64,000 nt of DNA, from the NCBI RefSeq assembly GCF_023699475.1, contig NZ_JALXFV010000008.1, forward strand, positions 86,212 through 150,211, given 5' to 3'. This DNA comes from Halomarina rubra (lineage in GTDB: Archaea > Halobacteriota > Halobacteria > Halobacteriales > Haloarculaceae). Below are positions 9,109 to 17,895 of the stretch, piece by piece (the stretch's first letter is position 1; the number at the start of each line of letters is the position of its first letter). The translations under genes were made by a program, and so were the position numbers. Under the pieces are notes generated by a model. That model saw only the letters and a list, made by a program, of their open reading frames with translations. It was not told where the DNA came from and made no database searches.

Positions 9109-10368
9109 ATGGCAAACGTTAGCGTGCCATCCGCGGGCGCCGTGACAATCCACGGCACTGTCGAGTCTGGGTTCGAGCCTGTCCGTGAAGTGTTCGCTGA
9201 GAACTTTCACGACCGCAACGAGTTGGGGGCGGCGGTTGCCGTCTACTCTCGTGGCGAACTCGTCGTCGACCTCTGGGGTGGCTACCGGGACACCGACCAC
9301 GAGCATCCGTGGCAGGCCGACACGATGGTCCTCGTGGCCTCGGGGACGAAGGGGATGACGGCGGCGGCCGTCGCTGTCGCGCTCTCGCGGGGGTTGTTCG
9401 CACTCGACGACCGCATCGCCGACCACTGGCCAGCGTTCGCCCAGCACGGGAAGGGTGCGGTCACGGTCCGACAGTTGCTGAGTCACCAGGCAGGGCTCGC
9501 GACGCTCGACGGGCGCCTTTCGCCGGAGCAGATCGCCGACACGGAGTTCCTCTCGGACCTGCTCGCGAGCGAGAAACTCGACTGGGTGCCCGGCACCCGC
9601 CACGGCTACCACGCGTTCACACTGGGCTGGTACGCGAGCGAACTGCTCCGACACACCGACGGACGGACGCTGGGCCAGTTCTTCGCCGAGGAGGTGGCCG
9701 AGCCGCTCGGCCTGGAGTTCTACATCGGGCTTCCCGAGAGGATTCCACCCGACCGCGTGGCGGACCTCGACGCGTTCGGGTATCTGGATATGCTCTTGAA
9801 CCTCCGGACACTGTCGCCGCGGTTCGTCCTGTCGTTCTTCAACCCGTGGTCGGTGACGAGTCGGGCGCTGAACGTGCTCGATACCCGGCGTCCGGCCGAC
9901 CTGAACAGTCCGGCGTTCCGTGCGGTGGAGATTCCCTCGGGCAACGGCATCGGGACCGCCCGCGCGATGGCACGGCTGTACGGTGAACTCGCGACGGGCG
10001 GCGAGGCGCTGGGTCTCGACCAGGACGTGTTCGCGGAACTGACCGCCACCCCGTCGCCGCCGTCAGGTGACCGGCGGGACGTCGTCATCCGCATGGAGAC
10101 GGCGTACGCGATGGGGTATTCGAAACCGTCGCCCGACTTCCGGTTCGGGACTTCAGATGCCTCGTTCGGTACTCCCGGCGCCGGCGGCTCGTTCGGGTTC
10201 GCGGACCCCGACGTGGAACTGGGCTTTGCCTACACACCCAACCGATTGGGCCTCCACCTGAAGGACGACCCTCGGGAGGTGGCACTCAGGGAAGCCGTCT
10301 ACGAGTGCATCGAACGCCGGAGTTCGGAGACGGATTCACCTCGTACCCGACTCTATCGTCCCGAATAG
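9109..10368 (+). CDS. Serine hydrolase, beta-lactamase/EstB (class C-like) family
   Basis: A 419-aa serine hydrolase of the penicillin-binding-protein/class C beta-lactamase fold, the group that includes EstB-type esterases. The nucleophile motif S-x-x-K is S78-G-T-K81 and the second motif Tyr is Y167 (Y-H-A in place of Y-x-N), as in carboxylesterases. The segment TVRQLLSHQAGL is the classic stretch between them, and G-x-G-G-S-F-G-F-A-D-P near the C-terminus replaces the K-T-G/H-T-G strand. An esterase or amidase role is more likely than true beta-lactamase activity. No signal peptide is seen, so it is probably cytoplasmic. An ATG nine codons upstream is in frame, but the promoter position favours this one. 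Flanking spacers on both sides are AT-richer than usual, hinting at acquisition by transfer. Confidence 0.88.
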   Translation: MANVSVPSAGAVTIHGTVESGFEPVREVFAENFHDRNELGAAVAVYSRGELVVDLWGGYRDTDHEHPWQADTMVLVASGTKGMTAAAVAVALSRGLFALDDRIADHWPAFAQHGKGAVTVRQLLSHQAGLATLDGRLSPEQIADTEFLSDLLASEKLDWVPGTRHGYHAFTLGWYASELLRHTDGRTLGQFFAEEVAEPLGLEFYIGLPERIPPDRVADLDAFGYLDMLLNLRTLSPRFVLSFFNPWSVTSRALNVLDTRRPADLNSPAFRAVEIPSGNGIGTARAMARLYGELATGGEALGLDQDVFAELTATPSPPSGDRRDVVIRMETAYAMGYSKPSPDFRFGTSDASFGTPGAGGSFGFADPDVELGFAYTPNRLGLHLKDDPREVALREAVYECIERRSSETDSPRTRLYRPE

Positions 10369-10693
10369 TTCGATAACGCCGCGAATACAGGGTTCCGACA
10401 GATTGCCGTCGCCTACCTGGCTCTTGCGTTACTCGTGATGGTCGCGGCCGGGGTGCGAAGTGTATACCCTGTGTGCAGCAGGCCGGTAAGTGGTATGCAC
10501 CCAATCTGGCAGAAGTCGTGTCGTTAGACTCGCGGCACGTGTCTAACAGTTCCGGCAATCGGTGTACTAGCGATCTGCCGCGGGGGAATCGTCCTCACTC
10601 TCACCAGACTCACGGACCGTGGGTGTCGGTCGAACGGCACCCAGACCGACCGGGTTCCGACGGTTTATCACCCAGGAGGGGCCACTCCGTGAC
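10369..10693. other. Spacer of 325 bp with an in-frame hydrophobic remnant
   Basis: No independent gene is supported. Directly after the hydrolase TAG stop the same frame stays open for 52 codons to a second TAG (10525-10527). It encodes an 18-residue hydrophobic stretch (I-A-V-A-Y-L-A-L-A-L-L-V-M-V-A-A-G-V) and then a short polar tail. The codons used there (att, ctt, tta, gta, agt) are rare in the rest of the window. It could be the decayed membrane anchor of the hydrolase or chance. The right end holds the promoter of the following helicase gene. Confidence 0.5.
10663..10669 (+). promoter_or_regulatory. TATA box of the XPD/DinG-like helicase gene
   Basis: tttatca ends 24 nt before the GTG chosen as start of the helicase gene. 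This spacing fits a leaderless transcript and rejects the ATG 75 nt further upstream, which would lie before the promoter. Confidence 0.65.
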
Positions 10694-13258
10694 GTGACCG
10701 ACACCCCCCGAACCGTCGCCCGCGACTCGCTCGATTCGGCGTGGAGCGACTGGTTCCCGTTCGACCCGTACCCGCAGCAAGCCGACGGGGTCGAACGCGC
10801 GCTGGACGCGATGCGCGACGGGGGCTTTCTCGCCCTCGAAGGGGCCTGTGGGACCGGCAAGACGCTCATCGCGCTCGCCGCCGGTCTACAGGCCATCGAC
10901 GAGGACGTCGCCGAACGGGTGTTCGCCGTCACGCCCGTCAAACAGCAACTCAAGCAGTTCCTCGCGGAGGTCCGGGCCATCAACGCGGGTCGGGACGGCG
11001 ACCCCCCCGTCGACGGACTGGTCGTCGTCGGCAAGCGCGACCTGCTCCCGTACGCCCGGACCGACGCCCTCCCCGGCGAGAAGGGGACACACGACGCCGC
11101 CAGCGACCTCCGGGAGGCGACGGTGAGTCTCGTCCACCGCGAGTCGACGCAGGCGCTCGACGTCTCGCCCGGTGCCCTCGACGGCCGTATCAACGTCTGT
11201 GCGGCGAGCGACTGCGACACCCTGTCGTACTCCGAGCCGCGATGTCCGGACCACCGCGAGGAGCGCGACGAGGAGGCCCCGTGGTACGACCCCGTCCGCG
11301 CCGAGGCGCTCTGCTCGCTCGTCGAGTCGATGGGTGGCGACCCACTGGAGACGGCGGGCGTCACCGCGCCGTACCCCGCGAAACCGCCGCACACCCGGGA
11401 CGTCCTCGACATCTACGACTCGGAGGAGCTACCGGCTGGCGAGGCGGGCTACTTCGACCCGTTCTTCGCCCGCTTCCTCGCCGACGAGGGCTGGCCCGGC
11501 GTCGACTTCTCGGCGGGCGAGCACAACGTCCTCGACCCGGAGGCGCTCGTCGCCGCCGCCGTCCGTCGCGGGACCTGCCCCCACGAGTGCCTCGCGGCGC
11601 TGATGCCCGAGGCGGACGTGCTCGTGGGCAACTACAACCACGCGTTCGACCCCATCACGCGCCAGTTGACCGCCGAGAAGGCGGGCGTCCTCGACGGCGA
11701 CACCCTCCTCGTCGTCGACGAGGCCCACATGCTCGAAGAGCGCGTGCGAGACTTACTGTCCGAGACCTGTTCGCTCCACGCGCTGCGGACGGCCCACCGC
11801 GACCTGGCGCTGGCCCGCGAGTACCTCTCGGGCAACGGCGGCGAACCGGGTGCTGACTCGGGTGCTCACCAGCGCCACGCCCGCCAGACGCTCGCGGAGT
11901 TCGACAGCGTCGACGAGCGCGACCTGGCGTTCACCCAGTCGGTCCTGGAGTGGGCCGCGGCGACCGTCGACGACGAGGTGAGCGCGTTCCTCGACGAGGA
12001 GTTCGCCGACTGGTCCCGGCAGTTCGCCGAGGGGTCGCTGCCCGACGAGGACCACGAGATACCGCTCCGTGACCCCGAAGCCGTCGAGACCGACCGGTTC
12101 ACCGACCGGGCGCTGTCGGAGTTCCCCGACGACGTCTGGACCCGCGTGCGGGACGCCTGCTACGTCGCGGGGCAGGTCCACGAGAACGACGGCCAGACCG
12201 ACCGAACGCCGACGGCCCCGACCGTCGGACGGTTCTTCCACCAGTGGGGGCTCCTCGACCACGGGACGTACTTCCGGGAACTCGAACTCGAGTACTCAGA
12301 GAAGGCAGTCACCGACACGACGCTTCCGGAGTGGGCGGGTGCGTTCAACGCCTCGCTCGTACTGTTCAACTGCATCCCCCGGGACCCGCTGGCCCGCGTG
12401 CTCGACGACCTCGCCGGTGGCGTGCTGATGAGCGCGACGCTCGAACCGTTCGACGTGTTCGAACGCGTCAGCGGCCTCGAACTGCTCGACGAGGGCGACG
12501 AGGACGCCGACCGACCGCCGAGGCGGGTCGAGGACGCCACCTACGGCCTCGCGTTCCCGCCGGAGAACCGCGCGTCGTGGGTGCTCGACCTCCCGGCGTT
12601 CACCTACCGGAACCGCGGCCCGCCGGTGACGGAGTACGAGGAGATGACCCGCACCCGACAGGGCTACGCGAGCGCACTCGTCACCGCGGCGCGCTCTCAC
12701 GGCAACACGCTGGTGTGTATGCCCTCCTACCGCGAGGCGGAGTGGGCCGTCGAGTACCTCCGCGAGCGCATCGACGACCCCGTGCTCCGGGACCGCTCCT
12801 CCGAGTCCTCGGAGACCGACGCGATGCTCGGGCGGTTCTTCCAGGGCGACGACACCGACCGCGTGCTCGTGACGAGCGCTCGCGGCACCGTCACGGAGGG
12901 CGTCGACTACCACGGCGAACGACTCCACTGTGTCGTCGTCGTGGGCGTCCCGTACGCCAACACCTCGACCCCGCGGATGGGCGCGGTGATGAACGCCTAC
13001 GACCGCGAGTTCGAGCAGGGGAGCGGGTTCGACACCGCCGTCCAGGTGCCCGCCGTCCGCAAGTCGAGACAGGCGTTCGGGCGCGTCATCCGCGGTCCCG
13101 ACGAGGTCGGGGTCCGACTGCTGTTCGACCGCCGGTACCTCCGGGACGCTCCACGGTCGGTCAACCACGTCCTCGGAGAGACCGAACGCGAGGAGTTCAG
13201 CGCGGTGAGTCCGGACATGCTGGACCTCGCGCTCCAGCAGTTCTGGACGAGCAGGTAG
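10694..13258 (+). CDS. ATP-dependent DNA helicase, XPD/DinG-like with probable Fe-S cluster
   Basis: An 854-aa superfamily 2 helicase of the Rad3/XPD/DinG class (5'-3' polarity in studied members). Walker A is in EGACGTGKT (about residues 49-57) and the DEAH box is at 342-345 (VVDEAHML). Cysteines C169, C174, C184, C295 and C299 lie between these motifs, where the XPD iron-sulphur domain sits. C299 is followed by the ...VLVGNYNHAFDP stretch that ends the Fe-S/arch region in the family. The C-terminal half has GVLMSATLEP and the motif VI region RQAFGRVIRGP. Repair or R-loop/replication-fork processing is the family role. GTG is chosen as start from promoter spacing; an upstream ATG would add 25 residues with no family resemblance. 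Confidence 0.9.
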   Translation: MTDTPRTVARDSLDSAWSDWFPFDPYPQQADGVERALDAMRDGGFLALEGACGTGKTLIALAAGLQAIDEDVAERVFAVTPVKQQLKQFLAEVRAINAGRDGDPPVDGLVVVGKRDLLPYARTDALPGEKGTHDAASDLREATVSLVHRESTQALDVSPGALDGRINVCAASDCDTLSYSEPRCPDHREERDEEAPWYDPVRAEALCSLVESMGGDPLETAGVTAPYPAKPPHTRDVLDIYDSEELPAGEAGYFDPFFARFLADEGWPGVDFSAGEHNVLDPEALVAAAVRRGTCPHECLAALMPEADVLVGNYNHAFDPITRQLTAEKAGVLDGDTLLVVDEAHMLEERVRDLLSETCSLHALRTAHRDLALAREYLSGNGGEPGADSGAHQRHARQTLAEFDSVDERDLAFTQSVLEWAAATVDDEVSAFLDEEFADWSRQFAEGSLPDEDHEIPLRDPEAVETDRFTDRALSEFPDDVWTRVRDACYVAGQVHENDGQTDRTPTAPTVGRFFHQWGLLDHGTYFRELELEYSEKAVTDTTLPEWAGAFNASLVLFNCIPRDPLARVLDDLAGGVLMSATLEPFDVFERVSGLELLDEGDEDADRPPRRVEDATYGLAFPPENRASWVLDLPAFTYRNRGPPVTEYEEMTRTRQGYASALVTAARSHGNTLVCMPSYREAEWAVEYLRERIDDPVLRDRSSESSETDAMLGRFFQGDDTDRVLVTSARGTVTEGVDYHGERLHCVVVVGVPYANTSTPRMGAVMNAYDREFEQGSGFDTAVQVPAVRKSRQAFGRVIRGPDEVGVRLLFDRRYLRDAPRSVNHVLGETEREEFSAVSPDMLDLALQQFWTSR

Positions 13259-13309
13259 GCGGGTGACGTGTCGGTGCGCGCCGGCGACGAGCGCGGACAC
13301 CGACGCGTC

Positions 13310-13720
13310 TCAGTTCTCGGCCTCGAACGCTTCGATAGCCTCGCGCCACGAGTCCGGGAGCGGCCGGGACGACCCGTCCTCGTCCACGGAGACGATGATG
13401 CAGGTCCCCTCGGCGGCGACCCGGTCGCCGACCGTGATTCGGTGCTCGAAGGTGAGACTCGACCCGCCGAGGTCGGTGACGCTCGTGCCGACGGTGACCT
13501 CGCCGTCCTCGTGGAGGATGGGTGCCCGGTAGTCGATCTCGATGCGGGCGATGACCATCTCGCCGTCGCCGATGCCGACGCCGACGTCGGCGAGACCGTC
13601 GAAGTACTCCGAGCGCGCCTGTTCGAGGTACGAGGCGTAGACGGCGTTGTTGACGTGGTTGAGCGTGTCGAGGTCGCGATACCGGACCGTGATGGTCGTT
13701 TCGACCGCGTAGTCGCGCAT
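13310..13720 (-). CDS. Acyl-CoA thioesterase, 4-hydroxybenzoyl-CoA thioesterase-like hotdog protein
   Basis: A 136-aa single hotdog-fold domain. The signature Y-R-D-L-D-T-L-N-H-V-N-N-A-V-Y (residues about 14-28) contains the catalytic Asp and the H-x-N-N-x-x-Y helix start typical of YbgC/4-HBT thioesterases, which hydrolyse acyl-CoA esters. The usual length for these is 130-150 aa. It converges with the helicase gene, and its start faces the divergent ABC transporter operon. The physiological acyl group is unknown. Confidence 0.9.
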   Translation of the reverse strand: MRDYAVETTITVRYRDLDTLNHVNNAVYASYLEQARSEYFDGLADVGVGIGDGEMVIARIEIDYRAPILHEDGEVTVGTSVTDLGGSSLTFEHRITVGDRVAAEGTCIIVSVDEDGSSRPLPDSWREAIEAFEAEN

Positions 13721-13863
13721 GGTTGGTCGGCGCGGGCGACGAGCAAGGCGGTTGTGGTGTGCGCTCGTCGCGTGTGGTCTGTCGGCCCGCCCGACAGACT
13801 CGCCCGCTCGTCGGGCAGCACCGCCGCCGAGCGCGTGTTCCGCGTCGGAGAAGACTCGCGCAG

Positions 13864-13872
13864 TATTTTATA
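13864..13872 (+). promoter_or_regulatory. TATA box of the ABC transporter operon
   Basis: tattttata lies 23-31 nt before the ATG of the ABC ATPase gene. It is the clearest TATA box in this part of the window and indicates a leaderless mRNA. Confidence 0.75.
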
Positions 13873-13894
13873 CGTGGACCCGCAGTCTCCACCC

Positions 13895-14674
13895 ATGACG
13901 TCCCCGTTCGCCATCGAATCGACCGACCTCTCGAAGCGCTACGACGACGAGATAGCCGTCGAGGGGCTGGACCTCGCGGTCCGTCACGGTAGCGTCTACG
14001 GCTTTCTCGGCCCGAACGGTGCCGGGAAGACCACGACCATCCGGATGCTGACCACCCTCCTCAGACCGACCGGTGGCGAGGCGAAGATCGACGGCGTCTC
14101 CATCGCCGACCGGGACGCCGTCCGCGAGCGCATCGGCTACCTCCCCGAGACGCCGCCGCTGTACCCCGAACTCACCGGTCGCGAACAGCTCCAGTACGTC
14201 GCGGGACTGCGCGACCTCCCGGACGCCGAGGCGACCGAGCGTATCGAGTCGCTCCTCGACCGATTCGACCTCGACGAGGACGCCGACAAACGCGTCTCGA
14301 CGTACTCGAAGGGGATGAAACAGAAGACGGGCATCATCCAGGCCATCCTCCACCGGCCGAAGGTCGTCTTCCTCGACGAACCGACCTCGGGGCTGGACCC
14401 GCGGGCCGCCCGCACCGTCCGCGAGGTCATCGCCGACCTCGCCGCCGAGGACACGACGGTGTTCCTCTCGACGCACATCCTCCCGGTCGTCGACGAACTC
14501 GCCGACACCGTCGGCGTGCTGTTCGACGGCGACCTCGTCGCCGAAGGACCGCCCCAGAAGCTGAAACAGCGCGCCGAGACGGGCGACGAGCGCTCGCTGG
14601 AGGACGTGTTCCTCGAAGTGACCCAGGAGGCCGACCTCCCGTCGAACGGGGCGACACGGACCGAGGCCCGATGA
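13895..14674 (+). CDS. ABC transporter ATP-binding protein (ABC-2 exporter type)
   Basis: A 259-aa ATPase subunit. Walker A is GPNGAGKTT (39-47), the Q-loop region GYLPETPPLYP follows, the signature is the variant Y-S-K-G-M-K-Q-K seen in CcmA/drug-export-like ATPases, Walker B is VVFLDEPTSGLDP, and the H-loop His sits in LSTHILP. It drives export by the membrane protein encoded next, whose ATG overlaps this gene's stop by 4 nt (ATGA), so the two are translationally coupled. Substrate unknown. The ATG is fixed by the TATA box about 27 nt upstream. Confidence 0.93.
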   Translation: MTSPFAIESTDLSKRYDDEIAVEGLDLAVRHGSVYGFLGPNGAGKTTTIRMLTTLLRPTGGEAKIDGVSIADRDAVRERIGYLPETPPLYPELTGREQLQYVAGLRDLPDAEATERIESLLDRFDLDEDADKRVSTYSKGMKQKTGIIQAILHRPKVVFLDEPTSGLDPRAARTVREVIADLAAEDTTVFLSTHILPVVDELADTVGVLFDGDLVAEGPPQKLKQRAETGDERSLEDVFLEVTQEADLPSNGATRTEAR

Positions 14675-16266
14675 GCGTCGGTCACGCCGTCCTCGTCGCG
14701 CGGATGGAGTTGACCCACCGCTGGCGCAAGACGACCGGCCGCACGTCGCAGGTACTCGCCATCGGCGTCGGCGTCCTGTTCGGTGCGCTGATGGTGTTCG
14801 GCGTCTCGACGGCCGCGTTCTACATCGGCGAAGGCATCGCCAGCGGCGAGATTACGGGTGCCGTCGACACCGCCAGGCTCGCCGCCGCGGTCGTCCCGTT
14901 GTTCGTCACGCTGATGACCGCCCTCCGGGTCGTCCAGACCTCCGGGTCGCTCACGGCCGCCGACGGGATGTTGACGACGGTGTCCCACCGCGAGGCGGTC
15001 GGCGGCGTCGTCCTCACCGAACTCGCGGTCATCGGGAGCATCGCGACCCTCCCGGTGCTCGCCGTCTCGGGAACCTTCGCACTCGGCGTCGGCGACCCGC
15101 TGACGTTCCCGTTCGTCCTCACCGCGCTCGCCCTGCTCGTCTTGCTCGGGGCGCTGCTCGGGTTCGCCGTCGGTCTCGGCGTCCGGAACCTCATCGCGCG
15201 CTCGGAGTGGCTGGCCCGCTACAAGACGGCCATCGGCGTGCTGTTGTTCCTGCTGTACTTCGTCGCCGTCAGCAGCGCGGAGACCGGGTCGGCCGTCCTC
15301 CCGCTCGTCGACGCCATCGGGGCGTCACCGCTGGGGTGGTTCGCCGACCTCGCGCTGTACCGGACCGACGCGAACGCCGCGACGCTGCCCGCGGTCGGCG
15401 CGGTCGTCATCGCCGTCGTCGCCGTCCCCGCGGTCGCCACCCTCGCCAGTCGTCTCGCCGCCGCGCTCTGGTACTCCTCGCCGGTCCAACCCGAGGAGGC
15501 CGCCCGCGAGGCCTCCCAGATGGACGCCGTCGCCGGCGTCCCCCGACCGATGGCCCGCATCGCTCGCAAGTCGTGGATTCGCGCCCGCCGCGGCCCGATT
15601 CGACTCGTCTACGTCGCCTACCCGCTGTTCTTGCTGTTCCCGTTCCTGCAGGCGGCGTTCGTCTCCGGGTCCGTCCCGACCGCACTGCCGCCGCTGTTGG
15701 TGTTCTACGGCGCGTGGGCCTCCGGTGCGGCGTTCTCGCTCAACCCAATCGGCGACGAGGGGCCGGTGTTGCCGGTGACGCTCGCGACGCCCGTCTCCGG
15801 GCGGATGTTCGTCGGCGGTCTCTGTCTCGCCGGCCTCGTCATCGGCGTCCCCGTCACGCTCGCTCTCGCCCTCGTGACCGGCGTGCTCAGCGGTCTCGGC
15901 GAGTTGGCGCTGGTAACGGTGGCCCTGACGGCCGTCGCACTCCCGGTCGCCGCCGCGGGCATCGCCGTCGGCGCTGGCGTGCTGTTCCCACGGATGGAGG
16001 AGGTCGAGGTGATGCGCGGCGTCGAGACGACCGCCCCCAGTCTGTTCGCGTTCGGCCTCTACTCGCTCGTGCTCGCGGTCACCGGCATCCCGGCGACCGT
16101 CGTCGCCGACCCGACGGTCCGCGGGTTCGCCGTCGACGTCCTCGGCTACAGCGAGAGCGTGACCATCGCCAGCGGTCTGGCGGTGACGCTCCTGCTCGCC
16201 GGTGTCGCGGCCACGGTGGGGTACACCTTCGCCGTCCGGTCGTTCGACGACTACTACCTGGGGTAG
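14671..16266 (+). CDS. ABC-2 type transporter permease
   Basis: A 531-aa polytopic membrane protein with roughly 12 hydrophobic segments, the first starting near residue 28 after a basic stretch (HRWRKTTGR). A soluble loop near 265-305, including P-M-A-R-I-A-R-K-S-W-I-R-A-R-R-G-P, divides it into two similar halves of about six helices each. The large size suggests a complete fused transmembrane unit. It pairs with the overlapping upstream ATPase gene. No substrate clue is present. Confidence 0.88.
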   Translation: MSVGHAVLVARMELTHRWRKTTGRTSQVLAIGVGVLFGALMVFGVSTAAFYIGEGIASGEITGAVDTARLAAAVVPLFVTLMTALRVVQTSGSLTAADGMLTTVSHREAVGGVVLTELAVIGSIATLPVLAVSGTFALGVGDPLTFPFVLTALALLVLLGALLGFAVGLGVRNLIARSEWLARYKTAIGVLLFLLYFVAVSSAETGSAVLPLVDAIGASPLGWFADLALYRTDANAATLPAVGAVVIAVVAVPAVATLASRLAAALWYSSPVQPEEAAREASQMDAVAGVPRPMARIARKSWIRARRGPIRLVYVAYPLFLLFPFLQAAFVSGSVPTALPPLLVFYGAWASGAAFSLNPIGDEGPVLPVTLATPVSGRMFVGGLCLAGLVIGVPVTLALALVTGVLSGLGELALVTVALTAVALPVAAAGIAVGAGVLFPRMEEVEVMRGVETTAPSLFAFGLYSLVLAVTGIPATVVADPTVRGFAVDVLGYSESVTIASGLAVTLLLAGVAATVGYTFAVRSFDDYYLG

Positions 16267-16287
16267 AACGAGGGGGCCGCGGTCGCT

Positions 16288-16848
16288 TCAGACGAGGCGC
16301 TCGACGAACCCGTCCCACGTCTCGACGACGAGCGCGCCGTCACAGGCCGCGGGGTCGCTGTACGGTTGTCGGAACAGCGCGCCCGCCTTCCCGGCGTCGA
16401 GCGCGTTCCCGACGTTTCGGTGGTAGTCGTCGACGAGCGCGTGGCCCGGCAGGTCGCCCTTGTTCCGGGGGACGTCGTCCTCGTAGCCGTCGTAGGGGAT
16501 GTCGTGGTCGGCCAGCCACTCGCGGGTTACGTCGTGGGTCTCGGCGGGGCGGTGAGTCGCGATGTGGACCTCGTAGCCCGCCGCCTGCAGACGTTCCATC
16601 CCGCGGGCAGCGCCGGGCAGCGGGTCCATCCCGAGCAGGAACCACTCGGGGTGGTCGGCCATCGCGGCGTCGATGAGTTCGCCGACGTGCATCCCCACCT
16701 CGGGGACGTGGTACTGCCACTCGGTGACGCGTTCGGGGTCGAGCGTCACGTCGTGTTCGCGCTCGACGTACTCGACGAGTCGCGGCATGTTGTCACAGAG
16801 CGTCCCGTCGACGTCGACGAGGATGCGCGCTCCGTCGGGGAGGTTCAT
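16288..16848 (-). CDS. HAD-family 5'(3')-nucleotidase-like phosphatase
   Basis: A 186-aa HAD hydrolase. Motif I D-V-D-G-T-L-C-D has the nucleophile D12 and acid D14; motif II is the Thr of I-A-T-H-R-P; and a D-D pair in H-A-L-V-D-D-Y-H-R-N is motif IV. The cap insertion and L-C-D-N-M resemble the 5'(3')-deoxyribonucleotidase (NT5C) branch, which dephosphorylates nucleotides. A box reading GCTTTTCGC-like on the minus strand lies about 25 nt upstream of the ATG. It converges tail-to-tail with the ABC permease, 21 nt apart. Confidence 0.82.
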   Translation of the reverse strand: MNLPDGARILVDVDGTLCDNMPRLVEYVEREHDVTLDPERVTEWQYHVPEVGMHVGELIDAAMADHPEWFLLGMDPLPGAARGMERLQAAGYEVHIATHRPAETHDVTREWLADHDIPYDGYEDDVPRNKGDLPGHALVDDYHRNVGNALDAGKAGALFRQPYSDPAACDGALVVETWDGFVERLV

Positions 16849-16924
16849 ACCCCCGAGCAGGTCCAGAGCGAAAAGTACCCGTCGTTGTCGGGACAGGGTG
16901 TCGGACCACGCCGTCGAGGCCGCC

Positions 16925-17806
16925 TCAGAACCGGGGGACGACCTCGCTCAGACAGCCGTCGTCCTCGTAGTAGTACGAGTAGTGGTCGGGGACGTAGTCG
17001 ACGTTGACGTCCTCGTAGTTCGACGGTGGGGTGCCCTCACAGCCCTCCTCACCCACTGCGGAGTCGAACTCGGCGGTGGTGTAGAGGCCGTTCAACACGC
17101 TGTCGTCGGACTTCCAGAAGTTCGCGACCGACCCGACCGACCGTTCGAGGGCGGGGCCGTACTCGCCGTCGGTGGCGACGCTGTCGTTGTCGGCCGCGCC
17201 ACCGAGCAGGCTCACGGAGGCGAGCGCGTCCGACAGCCCCCACGCGTCGAGGGTCTTGACCGCCTCCAGGACGACGCGCGCGCCCAGCGAGTGGGCGACG
17301 AACCGGACGGCGGTGTCGGGGTACTGCTGGCGGACGTTGTAGACGAACGCCGCGAGTTTGTGCCCGTTGCGTTCGGCGATCTCGGTGGCGTTCCACCACT
17401 GGGTCACGCCCGTGTCGGCGTCGTAGAGGTAGCCGACGCCCGGGGAGTCGTAGCCCTCGATACCGAGGTTCGTCACGCCGGTGTAACAGGTGTCGAGACC
17501 GCCCTGCTCGTCGTTGAGCCAGCCGTGGACGAACACGAGCAGTTCGTCCCCCCCGAACACGCCCGAGAAGTCGCCGGCGGTGTCGTAGTCGGTCGCCGAG
17601 TAGCCGTCTTCGAGTCGGACCGAGCCGTACCAGGTGATGTCGAAGTGTCCCCGCGTGGTGACTCGCGGGAAGTCACTCGGGGCGGTCTTCCCGCCGTCGC
17701 CACCCTTCCCGCCGGCGAGCGCGGTGCCGCTGAGACCGGCGACCCCGAGGCCGGCCACCGCCGTCGTCGTCAGGTACCGTCGTCGTGACCATTCGTTGTC
17801 AGACAT
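16925..17806 (-). CDS. Tat-exported alpha/beta hydrolase (lipase/esterase-like)
   Basis: A 293-aa secreted protein. The N-terminus has a twin-arginine motif S-R-R-R-Y-L at residues 7-12, followed by a hydrophobic h-region and A-L-A cleavage site, so it should leave the cell folded. The mature part has the alpha/beta hydrolase landmarks V-F-V-H-G-W (oxyanion region) and V-A-H-S-L-G-A with the nucleophile Ser in a G/A-x-S-x-G elbow. A C-terminal D-H-Y-S-Y-Y-Y stretch may contain the catalytic His. Haloarchaeal extracellular lipases/esterases look like this. An ATG 13 codons upstream was rejected because it puts extra residues before the Tat signal; an AT-rich box (agataagtg in plus-strand reading) lies 24-32 nt before the chosen start. 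Confidence 0.85.
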   Translation of the reverse strand: MSDNEWSRRRYLTTTAVAGLGVAGLSGTALAGGKGGDGGKTAPSDFPRVTTRGHFDITWYGSVRLEDGYSATDYDTAGDFSGVFGGDELLVFVHGWLNDEQGGLDTCYTGVTNLGIEGYDSPGVGYLYDADTGVTQWWNATEIAERNGHKLAAFVYNVRQQYPDTAVRFVAHSLGARVVLEAVKTLDAWGLSDALASVSLLGGAADNDSVATDGEYGPALERSVGSVANFWKSDDSVLNGLYTTAEFDSAVGEEGCEGTPPSNYEDVNVDYVPDHYSYYYEDDGCLSEVVPRF

Positions 17807-17895
17807 TGACTCACCCACTCCGGTCCGGGAGATAAGTGTTTCCAACGTTCGTGATACACCACTACTCCGTTAACGATAGTTCTCTCGAAGCCCGC

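Noticed and set aside
9109..10368. Calling the serine hydrolase an antibiotic-resistance beta-lactamase
   Set aside because: The Y-x-N motif reads Y-H-A and the K-T-G strand is absent; esterase-type relatives share these features.
10286..10558. A 90-codon minus-strand frame across the hydrolase 3' end
   Set aside because: Overlaps a real gene end and AT-richer spacer; the product has no family-like features.
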